DNA of 7,023 nt from an uncultured Odoribacter sp. (GTDB lineage Bacteria > Bacteroidota > Bacteroidia > Bacteroidales > Marinifilaceae), in NCBI GenBank assembly GCA_947039985.1, contig CAMRAP010000091.1, forward strand, positions 1-7,023, given 5' to 3'. The first letter of the stretch is position 1, and every line of letters begins with the position of its first letter. Positions 1-7,023 of the stretch are shown here, piece after piece. Made by a program: the position numbers and the translations under genes. Below the pieces are notes generated by a model. That model made no database searches. It had not been told where the DNA came from and saw nothing but the letters and a program-made list of their open reading frames with translations.

Positions 1-3000
1 AGTATGAAATCTTTATTGTTTACCAATCCATTTGGATGGGCAATGCTTGCAATTAGTTTGATTCCAACACTCATAAATCTTGTGGATGGTCTACACAAGT
101 CAAATGAGGAGATTATCCAAGACGGAGAGGATCTAAAAACTTCTTACAGCAACAGTTTCGACGAGTTAGGTTCCGATTTATCCACATTAAAAGCTCTGGA
201 GGATGAGTTTGGAAAATTGTCTACTGGTGTTGATAATTATGGAAATAATATATCTCTTGCTGCTGATGATTATGAGAGATATGAAGATATTGTAAACACA
301 ATCCTAGGAATCTCCCCTTCCCTAATTGACGGCTACAACAAAGAAGGCAATGCCATTGCCAACAAAAATGGTCTTCTTGAACAATCCATTGCACTCATGG
401 AAGAGGAAAAACGTCTCACAATGTTAGAATATGCATCTAGTGATAATCTAAAAACTGTGGGCATGGGCGAAGTCTCCTCCATGGATGAGTACGAAAAAGC
501 CAATCCTTTGCCTTATGGAAATGCTGTATCTGATTTTATGAAGGCTTTTCAAAATGCCTCCCAAGATTACGTTTCAAAAGAGGTTGGAAATTACAAAGGC
601 TCGATTTATGATGCCCTTAATCCAGATAATCTTGATCTTGATGATTTTTTCACTGAGGGTTACTGGAACCAGTACGGAGATGACGCAAACAGATTTGCAT
701 CAGAATATTATGAAGAAATTGTAGAATCTCTTAGAAGTGAGCAATCGGTACTGAAGGATTATTTTAAACAAGAAGACCTTCGCAACCTTCTCGATATTGC
801 TGATGACTACGATAAAAACGTGGGTATATACAATAGCAGAATGGAAGAAGCATCCAAAGCCTTCAATCCGACGCTACAGTATGTCCCACAAACATTGACC
901 TCATATGCAGGGTTTAGTGGTGCCCAAAAAGAGTTCCTAACAGGGTATATCAACAACTTTAGAATTGCTGCGGATACCACTGAGAGCGACATTTTGCAAA
1001 TGGAACAAGACATCCTCGATTTCACTAGTTTTGTTGCAAACAATGACGGATTACAAAATACCATAGCGTTAGGAATCTCGTTAACCAGTGGAGCAGATGC
1101 GGATGGCAATGCTCTCAGCGTTTCAGAGTACCAAGAGCAACTTGAATCGTTTGCGTCTGAAATAGAATCATATGATGATAATATCCAAGCGAATATCAAA
1201 GCATCATTTGGTATTGAGACAGATATGTCAGACATAAACCCAGATGTACACAAGGCTATTGATCATGTCAAAAATCTTTTGCAAGATGAATTTGATTTTA
1301 ATGTAAATGATATGGGCATCAATGACGTGTTGGAAATTTACTATAATATTTCAGCAGACCAAAACAGTCTGACTTTTGATGATTTACAAAAAATGGTTGA
1401 CGAACTAGGCATTGATTGGAGTAGTTCCATCGATGTGCGTGATTTTTCTTCTCTTTCTGATGAACTTGGCAAAATTGAGGACAAGTTTTCGGGCATAACC
1501 AGCGCTATGGACACCCTGAGGGGTGGTACCAAACTGACTGCGGCTGAGTTGGCGAAGTTAGCATTAGAGTTTCCTGATCTTTTAAAAGTATCTACATTAT
1601 TCACAGATTCATCAATTGATGGTCAACATGCCATGTTAGACGCTGCGCTGACATCCTATGAGTCTGAGTATGATGCGTTTATTGATACTAAAATAGGAGA
1701 ATTGACCGCTTCCAACGAGTTGATGCAATCGCAAATTGATTTAGAGAATGAAAAGAAAAACAAAGTCATCGAAATTGCAGATCTAGAGCGTAATAGCAAA
1801 TTAGATTCGCAAGAAGAATACAATTTACTTCTAGAAGATTTACGAGACCTAGAGGGTAAAAATTATGTTACATATAATGATGGCATATTATCCGTCAATC
1901 AAGACATGCTCACCAGAAAGCTGACACAGGAAACCGATGGCGTTAAAGCATTGTGGCCAACACTTGAATCTCAAGCCAGCCTGATCGCCGAAACAAGTTT
2001 TAAAGGTGTGAACGAAGGTTTAAAAGCATTCCCAAAATACCTTTCTTCCTTAGTAACGTGGTCGAAGACTTCGTTGAAAACTGTACTTACTAATATTGGA
2101 GCCAATATCGGAGAGGCATTTAGTGGTGGTAATGATTTTGTAGGCATCGCAGATGGAATTAATAACATCGGAGAATTTACCACCCCTAAGATTACACTTA
2201 CAACGGAAATTAAAGATGGAATATCAATAGATGAACAGTCCGTCGACGAATGGTCTGCAGATTACAAGGACGTTATAACCGAACGCGTTGAAACTATAAC
2301 GGAGCAAATTGCCGCCAATGATATTATAATTGACAATTTAAACAACCTAAAGGGATTGGACTTAAAATCGCTATATGGCTCCCAGCACAATGCTTCCGGC
2401 TCGGGCGGCAGTCCTGTTGACGAGTATATAGCAGATATTGAACAGTACCGAGAAGCCATTGAGAGGTTGAGCCAAGTCAGCATCCGCAGAAACAATATAG
2501 AGTTTGAACTTTCCAATACCGAAGATTTAAAAGATAAGATTCTTTTGGAAAAAGAATTGCTCACTGTCTATAAGGGAGAGCAAGAGGCTCTACATAATCT
2601 AAACAATCTTAGGGATGACACCATTGGTAATGGGACAAAAGCGTTAACGGAATTGGGATTTAAGGTTGAGTATAACGATGAAACCAATGCGTTCTTTGTG
2701 AAAAATAAAGAGCTTATTAACGATTTAGTTGCCGAGAATATGGGTGGATACGAGTCCATGCAGGATGCCACCAATGCATTGCGAGAAGACACCGAAAGCC
2801 TAATCGACAATATGGAAGATTTGAATGGCGAGAATGAGGCCAGCTCTGAGGCTTGGAGAGAGGCTCAACAATCCTTTGAGGCTACGAAGGTTAGTATTGT
2901 CAACAACTTAAAGGAAATTGTTTCTCAATCATCTGAATCTGTGGACGAAATACAAAATGTATTCGACACATTAAAGAATGCAGCAAATGAGTATGCTTCA

Positions 3001-4692
3001 AATGATGGTTTTATCTCTGTTGATGCCTTTCAAGATATCATTGCCCTCGGACCTGAGTATATGCAATATCTAAATGATGAGAATGGTCTTTTGGTTATAA
3101 ACGAGGAGAGCATTAACAATGTTATTAAGGCCAAGACTAGACAGCTTGCATTAGATAACGCAATGAGTTATATTGAGCGACTGCGCCTAGCTCTTCAAAA
3201 AGACTCTATCGAGGACTTGAATACACTTCTCAACGCTACAACGCAGACCACAACCACTACGTGGGGGTTGGTGTATGCCAATTTGGCACTACTAGACTTA
3301 AGTGGAGAACAATATCAGGCCGCCTTGCACAACATTAAGGCAATACAGGCATTGGGCGAGAGCGCCGCAAATGGCATTGGGCAGGCTCTGGGAAGTGTTG
3401 AAGATGAGCTTAGTGGCATGAAATCTGGTATGGATGATATTCTCCAATACGTGATGGATATGCTAAGTCACAAAATTGAACAGCAGATTGACGCGCTTGA
3501 GGACATGAAGGAATCCTATGGCGATCTGATAGCACTTAAAAAGGAGTCTATTGAGGCAGCTGAAAAGGAAACCAATTATCAGGACGATGTCGCTGAAAAA
3601 ATATCTGCAATTGCAAAATTGCAGGAGAGAATTAACTCCTTATCTCTAGATGATAGTCGTGATGCACAGTCCCAAAAAGCAAAGCTGGAAGAAGAATTGG
3701 CTGAACTACAGGGAGAATTGGCTGACGCACAAGGTGAGCATGCATCCGACGCCCAACAGGAATCTCTGGATAAGATGCAGGAGGCTTATGACAAGGAAAA
3801 GGACAAGGAGATAGGCATCCTAGAAGACTCCATCAGCAGTGAACAGAAGCTTCACGATATGGCTATGGAGTATATCAAAAACAACTGGGATACACTATAT
3901 GGTGAGTTAATCACATGGAATACACAGTACGGCAGTTTGCTTAACAAGGAAATCACCACTGCTTGGGATACGTGTTTGGCCGCAGCAAAAAGATATGGAG
4001 ATTATGTCGGCGCATTTGACAATATTGATTCGGATATTGAAAATGCCAATCCAGAGGATAATAACGGTAATACCGTTATTGGCGGTGGAGGTGAGAATAC
4101 ATCTCCATCTGACAATGACCATATCCAAGCCATAATCAAACAGATGTACCAAAACAGTCAAGCTTATCATAATGCTGATGCTGAGCAACAGGAGCAGTTA
4201 AGTGAAGATAACTTTAATTTATCACGCCGATTAAGTAATTATGGTGTAAATGCAGTACGTGGTTCAGATGGTGTGTGGTATGTGGATGAACTTGGTGGGC
4301 AGAAGTTATTTGATAAGTACAAGGATTATACCTATCACACAGGTGGTATTGCAGGCGACAAAGGTTCTTTAAAGGAAAATGAACTAATGGCTAAATTAGA
4401 GCACGGTGAAGCGATTATCTCCAATCACGACAAGGGCAGCCTATTTTCACTGATTGAGTTTGTCGACTTGCTTTCTCGCAAACTAGACACCTCTACTATG
4501 AGCAGTCTCAACCAACCAACTGCAAACAATTTAACGCCAAATCTGGATAATATAACAAACAATCAAAACAGTGGCATTCATTTTGGAGACGTTACTATTT
4601 ATGGCGCTAACGACGAAACCGTTGAAAAGCATCGTGAAATCACAAGGACATTCACCGATGAAGTGCTCAATCATCTAAATATCAAACGGTAA
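1..4692 (+). CDS. tmp: Phage tail tape measure protein, 5'-partial
   Basis: This protein sets tail length, is packed inside the siphovirus tail tube and is released through the host envelope with the DNA. Numbering from the ATG at base 4, 1,562 residues are visible. Residues 10-27 are a hydrophobic helix (NPFGWAMLAISL...). A conserved-looking segment with GVDNYGNNISL follows, then long helical regions. A GSGGS hinge lies near 797-803 and leads into a module ending around 960 (EKELL, EQEALHNL, DATNALRED). Residues about 1155-1290 are strongly charged coiled coil (LDDSRDAQ, KLEEELAELQ). A Gly/Asn linker spans 1346-1372. The C-terminus carries YHTGGIAG (1444-1451) and LEHGEAIIS, a typical end for Firmicutes tape measure proteins. 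No peptidase or lysozyme motif is evident. The frame is open through base 1 and the hydrophobic helix is normally internal, so the N-terminus is probably missing. The family call is by recall of motifs plus size and position before Dit, and I hold it with high confidence. Confidence 0.95.
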   Translation, partial: SMKSLLFTNPFGWAMLAISLIPTLINLVDGLHKSNEEIIQDGEDLKTSYSNSFDELGSDLSTLKALEDEFGKLSTGVDNYGNNISLAADDYERYEDIVNTILGISPSLIDGYNKEGNAIANKNGLLEQSIALMEEEKRLTMLEYASSDNLKTVGMGEVSSMDEYEKANPLPYGNAVSDFMKAFQNASQDYVSKEVGNYKGSIYDALNPDNLDLDDFFTEGYWNQYGDDANRFASEYYEEIVESLRSEQSVLKDYFKQEDLRNLLDIADDYDKNVGIYNSRMEEASKAFNPTLQYVPQTLTSYAGFSGAQKEFLTGYINNFRIAADTTESDILQMEQDILDFTSFVANNDGLQNTIALGISLTSGADADGNALSVSEYQEQLESFASEIESYDDNIQANIKASFGIETDMSDINPDVHKAIDHVKNLLQDEFDFNVNDMGINDVLEIYYNISADQNSLTFDDLQKMVDELGIDWSSSIDVRDFSSLSDELGKIEDKFSGITSAMDTLRGGTKLTAAELAKLALEFPDLLKVSTLFTDSSIDGQHAMLDAALTSYESEYDAFIDTKIGELTASNELMQSQIDLENEKKNKVIEIADLERNSKLDSQEEYNLLLEDLRDLEGKNYVTYNDGILSVNQDMLTRKLTQETDGVKALWPTLESQASLIAETSFKGVNEGLKAFPKYLSSLVTWSKTSLKTVLTNIGANIGEAFSGGNDFVGIADGINNIGEFTTPKITLTTEIKDGISIDEQSVDEWSADYKDVITERVETITEQIAANDIIIDNLNNLKGLDLKSLYGSQHNASGSGGSPVDEYIADIEQYREAIERLSQVSIRRNNIEFELSNTEDLKDKILLEKELLTVYKGEQEALHNLNNLRDDTIGNGTKALTELGFKVEYNDETNAFFVKNKELINDLVAENMGGYESMQDATNALREDTESLIDNMEDLNGENEASSEAWREAQQSFEATKVSIVNNLKEIVSQSSESVDEIQNVFDTLKNAANEYASNDGFISVDAFQDIIALGPEYMQYLNDENGLLVINEESINNVIKAKTRQLALDNAMSYIERLRLALQKDSIEDLNTLLNATTQTTTTTWGLVYANLALLDLSGEQYQAALHNIKAIQALGESAANGIGQALGSVEDELSGMKSGMDDILQYVMDMLSHKIEQQIDALEDMKESYGDLIALKKESIEAAEKETNYQDDVAEKISAIAKLQERINSLSLDDSRDAQSQKAKLEEELAELQGELADAQGEHASDAQQESLDKMQEAYDKEKDKEIGILEDSISSEQKLHDMAMEYIKNNWDTLYGELITWNTQYGSLLNKEITTAWDTCLAAAKRYGDYVGAFDNIDSDIENANPEDNNGNTVIGGGGENTSPSDNDHIQAIIKQMYQNSQAYHNADAEQQEQLSEDNFNLSRRLSNYGVNAVRGSDGVWYVDELGGQKLFDKYKDYTYHTGGIAGDKGSLKENELMAKLEHGEAIISNHDKGSLFSLIEFVDLLSRKLDTSTMSSLNQPTANNLTPNLDNITNNQNSGIHFGDVTIYGANDETVEKHREITRTFTDEVLNHLNIKR
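3605..3624 (+). repeat. Short inverted repeat with GCAA loop
   Basis: Arms CTGCAATT (3605-3612) and AATTGCAG (3617-3624) are perfect complements around a GCAA loop, which fits the stable GNRA tetraloop pattern. It lies inside the tape measure coding sequence, in the coiled-coil part. No U-run follows, so it is not a terminator. It could be a chance product of coding sequence. Confidence 0.4.
4060..4080 (+). repeat. Perfect inverted repeat in tape measure linker
   Basis: Arms AATAACGGT (4060-4068) and ACCGTTATT (4072-4080) are exact reverse complements separated by AAT. The outer bases of that spacer can also pair, so the symmetry is complete around one central base. It falls in the codons for the Asn/Gly-rich linker (NNGNTVIGGGG) of the tape measure protein, where protein constraint is probably weak. 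There is no U-run after it. Its function is unknown and chance is possible. Confidence 0.5.
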
Positions 4693-4695
4693 TTT

Positions 4696-4724
4696 GGAGG
4701 GGGTTTGACTCCCCCCTCTTTTTT
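4696..4724 (+). terminator. Rho-independent terminator after tape measure gene
   Basis: Four bases after the tape measure stop codon, GAGGGGG (4697-4703) pairs perfectly with CCCCCTC (4712-4718), and G4696-T4719 can add a wobble pair. The loop is about 8 bases. Six T residues (4719-4724) follow immediately. This is a textbook intrinsic terminator for plus-strand transcription. The opposite strand lacks a good U-run, so it looks one-directional. It sits between two genes expected to be in one late operon, so it is probably read through in part or overcome by antitermination. Confidence 0.88.
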
Positions 4725-4734
4725 CAATAGTAAT

Positions 4735-4740
4735 AGGAGG
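4735..4740 (+). promoter_or_regulatory. Ribosome binding site of the Dit gene
   Basis: AGGAGG, extended to AGGAGGTG, is a near-perfect match to the anti-Shine-Dalgarno sequence. It lies 12 bases before the GTG at 4753, a little longer than ideal. An in-frame TAG at 4747-4749 means translation cannot start further upstream, so this site and the GTG together fix the start. A second purine tract, AGGAAG (4748-4753), runs into the GTG itself. Confidence 0.85.
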
Positions 4741-4752
4741 TGAAAATAGGAA

Positions 4753-5541
4753 GTGTTTAATGCCTATGAATTTGTTTTTAATGGCGAAAGTTCTGCCATG
4801 TACGGGCTTATGCTCTATGATTTTGGTGGCACAGGGCAAAGCAATGTAAGCTTTGGAAACGGAGCTTCAATCGTTGAAAGCACCACCAATAACAGGATAA
4901 ATCCTGTTCATCTTGGGGTGAACTATCACACAAAGCCCCTAGAATTCAAGTTGGTTTTCGGTGCAGACCGTGAGCTTGATAGATATGAATTGGAAAGTGT
5001 GGCCATGTGGCTCACTGGACATCAGGACTACAAATGGCTTTCCATCGAGCAACCTGACTTGGGGCACGTCCAGTATAGATGTCTAGTTACGTCCCTAACA
5101 CCTCTTTCTCACGGATGGCTCCCTGTGGCTTTTGAGGCTACCTTTCGCTGTGATTGTCCTTATGGATATGGGTTTGACCATACCATAAGTTACCCAATCA
5201 ACGGTGTCACGCAAATATTATACCGCAATGATAGCTCAATAAGGGAGTATTTAAGGCCAACCATGATTATTCAGCCATGCTCAGGTGTGCAAAGTGTAAA
5301 GATTGTGAACCATAGCGATAACGGACGAGAGTTTTTACTAGACAATCTACCTGCATCGGATTTGAATATCCATGTGGACAACGCACTGGGTGTCATACAA
5401 GAGCTGAACCATAATTATAACCTGTATGATGAATTCAATCAAAATTTCTTCCGCATAGTGCAAGGTGATAATGTTCTTGAAGTGATAGGTAACGGCACAC
5501 TTAGCATAACAAGTAAATTTCTATATAATATTGGAGGATAA
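4753..5541 (+). CDS. dit: Distal tail protein (Dit-like, siphovirus tail family)
   Basis: Dit proteins form the ring at the distal end of a siphovirus tail tube and act as the hub for the tip or baseplate. The 262 residues fit the usual size. The N-terminus has the family pattern F-x-F-N-G-x-x-S-x-x-Y-G-L (EFVFNGESSAMYGL), which supports the GTG start. The next ATG, at 4798, would remove most of this pattern. The tube-binding domain covers roughly 1-140, with MWLTGHQDYKWL near 85-96 and FRCDCPYGYG at 131-140. The rest, about 150-262, looks like the beta-rich galectin-like domain of Dit, with NLYDEFNQNFF and a GDNVLEVIGNG turn near the end. It follows the tape measure gene and precedes a Tal-like gene, the standard order in Gram-positive siphophages. 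The identification is from recalled family motifs and context. Sequence identity within the family is low, but the combined signs are strong. Confidence 0.9.
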   Translation: MFNAYEFVFNGESSAMYGLMLYDFGGTGQSNVSFGNGASIVESTTNNRINPVHLGVNYHTKPLEFKLVFGADRELDRYELESVAMWLTGHQDYKWLSIEQPDLGHVQYRCLVTSLTPLSHGWLPVAFEATFRCDCPYGYGFDHTISYPINGVTQILYRNDSSIREYLRPTMIIQPCSGVQSVKIVNHSDNGREFLLDNLPASDLNIHVDNALGVIQELNHNYNLYDEFNQNFFRIVQGDNVLEVIGNGTLSITSKFLYNIGG

Positions 5542-5545
5542 GGAG
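5540..5545 (+). promoter_or_regulatory. Ribosome binding site of the Tal-like gene
   Basis: AAGGAG overlaps the Dit stop codon (TAA at 5539-5541) and lies 6 bases before the ATG at 5552, which is near-ideal spacing. Because the site overlaps the end of the upstream gene, translation of the two genes is probably coupled. A further GGAGG at 5533-5537 lies inside the last Dit codons. Confidence 0.85.
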
Positions 5546-5551
5546 TTTTAA

Positions 5552-7023
5552 ATGTTCTTAGATTATTCAAAATTAGAATTTGACCTTTACGGCAGGCCAG
5601 AAGTTCCAGTGTTGGCACTGCAAACCTTGGGGGGAAAGACTATTTGCACCATCCCATCGGTTTTTGATATCAAGCTAAATATTAAGTTCTCAGAACCAAG
5701 TGAAATCTCGTTTAAAGTTGCCAGCAAGTTGGATGGCAGTCAGCCAAATCCTTTCTATCACGCAGTAACTGGACACAAGTTGATTTACACAAAGCAATAT
5801 GGGGTGTTTGTCATAATGAACCCAACCACCATCTCAGACGGTATTTCTGACATCAAGGAAGTGACAGGCTATTCCCTAGAGAAAACACTAGATTCTAAGC
5901 AATTTTTCATGGAAGAAGGCACCTTTAATTTTTGGAATCCTGCCTCTGCTCAGGATACGGTGCTGGGTCGTGTTTTGGAACTTGCCAAAGGGTGGACTGC
6001 GGGATATGTTTCGCCAAAACTGATTGGGCGATACAGAACCTTTGACACCAATGAAGAGCGCCTTTTGTCTTTCATGTACAATACTGCTCCCGAAAAATTC
6101 AGGTGTGTGTTTGTGTTCGATCCCTATGCCATGTCCATCAATGTGTATGACATAGACGAAGATCGTCCAACACTTCCCATTTATTTGGATTTTGAAAATC
6201 TTTTGCAGGAGATCAACGTGGTAGAGATGAGCGATGAATTGGCAACTGCCATCAGACCATTTGGAGCAGATGACCTTGATATTCGCGAGGTAAATCCCAT
6301 CGGCACCAACTGGCTATACGACCTCTCCTATTTCATTTCCAATGGAGATATTGAAAGTGCTCTTGCCCACAAGTGGAATGCATGGAAACGCAGTATTTTA
6401 AACAAACAGACACTCTACAAAGGGCTTATCGGTTTGCGCGCCTCCACTACTGGTAGATTACTTGTGGCACAATCCACATTGGCTGACTTGGAGAACGAAT
6501 TAAAGGACTTGACCAACCAGCAGAGCATTACCATACAAGCTCTAGCAATGGAAACCACCACAGAGGGCAAGGCTGTGCAGCAAAAACTTTTGGATGAAAT
6601 CAACGGAAAAATCACAATTAAAAAAGCCGAAATTCTAGAAAAAAACAAGGAAATTGAAACAATCAAAGAGAGCTTAGATGCCACTGTCCCCCACTCATAT
6701 AATGGTCAAATACAGGCAATTATAGACGAGTTGGCATTGGGAAACTACTTTACAGAGGACGAACAGAATATATTATCTCCATATTTTATTGAACAAGATA
6801 TTACGGAATCCACCTTTATTGCAACCTCTGTCAGCAGTGACACTTCTGGCAGTTCACAGCCATTTCAAAATGGCACAATTAAGATAGAGGGTGCATCCAT
6901 TCTTGAAGTTGATTTTACAACTGCCTTCAAAAAACGCATGTTCACCATTGCTGGAGGCACATTCAGCCTTGCAAATGGGGCAAACACAAGGGGAGATATT
7001 ATCCGTGGCACCTTAGAAATTAA
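5552..7023 (+). CDS. Tal-like phage tail tip / minor structural protein, 3'-partial
   Basis: Tal-type proteins sit under Dit, close the tail tip and often carry a C-terminal peptidase or receptor-binding part. The frame is open from ATG 5552 to the window edge, giving 490 residues. The N-terminal 270 residues look like the conserved hub domain of this family: LYGRPEVPVLALQTL (12-26), a SEPSEISFKV strand (47-56), GYSLEKTLDSKQFF (106-119), EEGTFNFWNP (121-130), LIGRYRTFDT (157-166), SDELATAIRPFGADDLDIR (227-245) and VNPIGTNWLYDLSYF (248-262). Residues about 275-375 are helical and probably coiled coil (WNAWKR, LENELKDL, KKAEILEKNKEIE). A beta-rich region begins near 418. The start has a strong ribosome binding site and follows Dit by only ten bases. 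The closing TAA at 7021-7023 is out of frame, so the protein continues beyond the window. Whether it ends in an enzyme or a binding domain cannot be seen. It may be annotated elsewhere as prophage endopeptidase tail or phage minor structural protein. Confidence 0.87.
   Translation, partial: MFLDYSKLEFDLYGRPEVPVLALQTLGGKTICTIPSVFDIKLNIKFSEPSEISFKVASKLDGSQPNPFYHAVTGHKLIYTKQYGVFVIMNPTTISDGISDIKEVTGYSLEKTLDSKQFFMEEGTFNFWNPASAQDTVLGRVLELAKGWTAGYVSPKLIGRYRTFDTNEERLLSFMYNTAPEKFRCVFVFDPYAMSINVYDIDEDRPTLPIYLDFENLLQEINVVEMSDELATAIRPFGADDLDIREVNPIGTNWLYDLSYFISNGDIESALAHKWNAWKRSILNKQTLYKGLIGLRASTTGRLLVAQSTLADLENELKDLTNQQSITIQALAMETTTEGKAVQQKLLDEINGKITIKKAEILEKNKEIETIKESLDATVPHSYNGQIQAIIDELALGNYFTEDEQNILSPYFIEQDITESTFIATSVSSDTSGSSQPFQNGTIKIEGASILEVDFTTAFKKRMFTIAGGTFSLANGANTRGDIIRGTLEI

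Noticed and set aside
1093..1131. EF-hand-like calcium loop (ADADGNALSVSEY) in the tape measure protein
   Set aside because: The Asp, Gly and Glu positions do not fit the 12-residue EF-hand spacing. The similar NDGFISVDAF at residues 1000-1009 also lacks the first acidic ligand.
807..1253. 148-codon minus-strand ORF inside the tape measure gene
   Set aside because: It is Ser/Ala/Leu-rich in the way expected of antisense to a coding sequence, has no recognisable motif, and lies wholly within a strongly supported gene.
1341..2810. Four further minus-strand ORFs of 70-100 codons
   Set aside because: All lie inside the tape measure gene, show shadow-like Ser-rich composition, and match no family I recognise.
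3907..4188. Minus-strand ORF with hydrophobic stretches resembling membrane segments
   Set aside because: The hydrophobicity comes from the complement of Asn/Asp/Tyr codons in the tape measure linker. No family motif is visible and it is antisense to a solid gene.
4560..4690. Promoter for Dit at the end of the tape measure gene, starting from TTGAAA near 4621
   Set aside because: No TATAAT-like box occurs at 16-18 bases spacing, and a transcript started there would meet the terminator at 4696-4724.
4..4692. Peptidoglycan hydrolase domain within the tape measure protein
   Set aside because: Some large tape measure proteins carry lytic transglycosylase or M23 peptidase domains, but no matching catalytic motif was seen. 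The sequence is mainly helical and linker-like.
6415..6684. 89-codon minus-strand ORF in the Tal-like gene
   Set aside because: It is the shadow of the coiled-coil coding sequence on the plus strand, which carries a recognised protein.
7021..7023. Terminal TAA as the stop of the Tal-like gene
   Set aside because: The gene's frame reads ATT at 7019-7021 and leaves AA over, so this TAA is out of frame and the gene continues past the window.

Overview
The window is a piece of the tail-morphogenesis region of a tailed double-stranded DNA phage or prophage, most likely a long-tailed siphovirus of a Gram-positive host, probably a Firmicute of the Clostridia type. The evidence is the gene order tape measure, then Dit-like, then Tal-like, all on the plus strand and tightly packed. 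Other support is the strong AGGAGG/AAGGAG ribosome binding sites, the moderately AT-rich coding sequence, and resemblance to tail proteins I recall from gut Clostridia phages. No integrase, lysogeny module, host gene or tRNA is present, so the sequence does not show whether this is a free phage or a prophage.

Layout. Bases 1-4692 hold a very large tape measure protein that is open at its 5' end. The ATG at base 4 lies just before a hydrophobic segment that normally sits well inside such proteins, so the true start is probably upstream of the window. A 60-base gap follows. It contains a clear intrinsic terminator (4696-4724) and a Shine-Dalgarno sequence (4735-4740). Bases 4753-5541 encode a 262-residue distal tail (Dit-like) protein starting at GTG. 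After ten bases that carry the next ribosome binding site, bases 5552-7023 encode the first 490 residues of a Tal-like minor structural protein, which runs off the 3' edge. Together the three genes cover nearly all of the window, and there is no gene-free stretch over 300 bases.

How they work together. The tape measure protein fills the tail tube, sets its length and passes through the cell envelope at infection. Dit forms the ring at the distal end of the tube. The Tal-like protein docks below Dit to close the tip and carries the parts that contact or degrade the cell surface. The enzymatic or receptor-binding part of Tal, if there is one, would lie in the missing C-terminal portion.

I see no new defence, mobile or RNA system. 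The points most worth a second look are the terminator inside the tail operon with almost no room for a promoter after it, a repeated helical module inside the tape measure protein, a perfect inverted repeat over its glycine/asparagine linker, and a tiny out-of-frame ORF at the start of the Dit gene.
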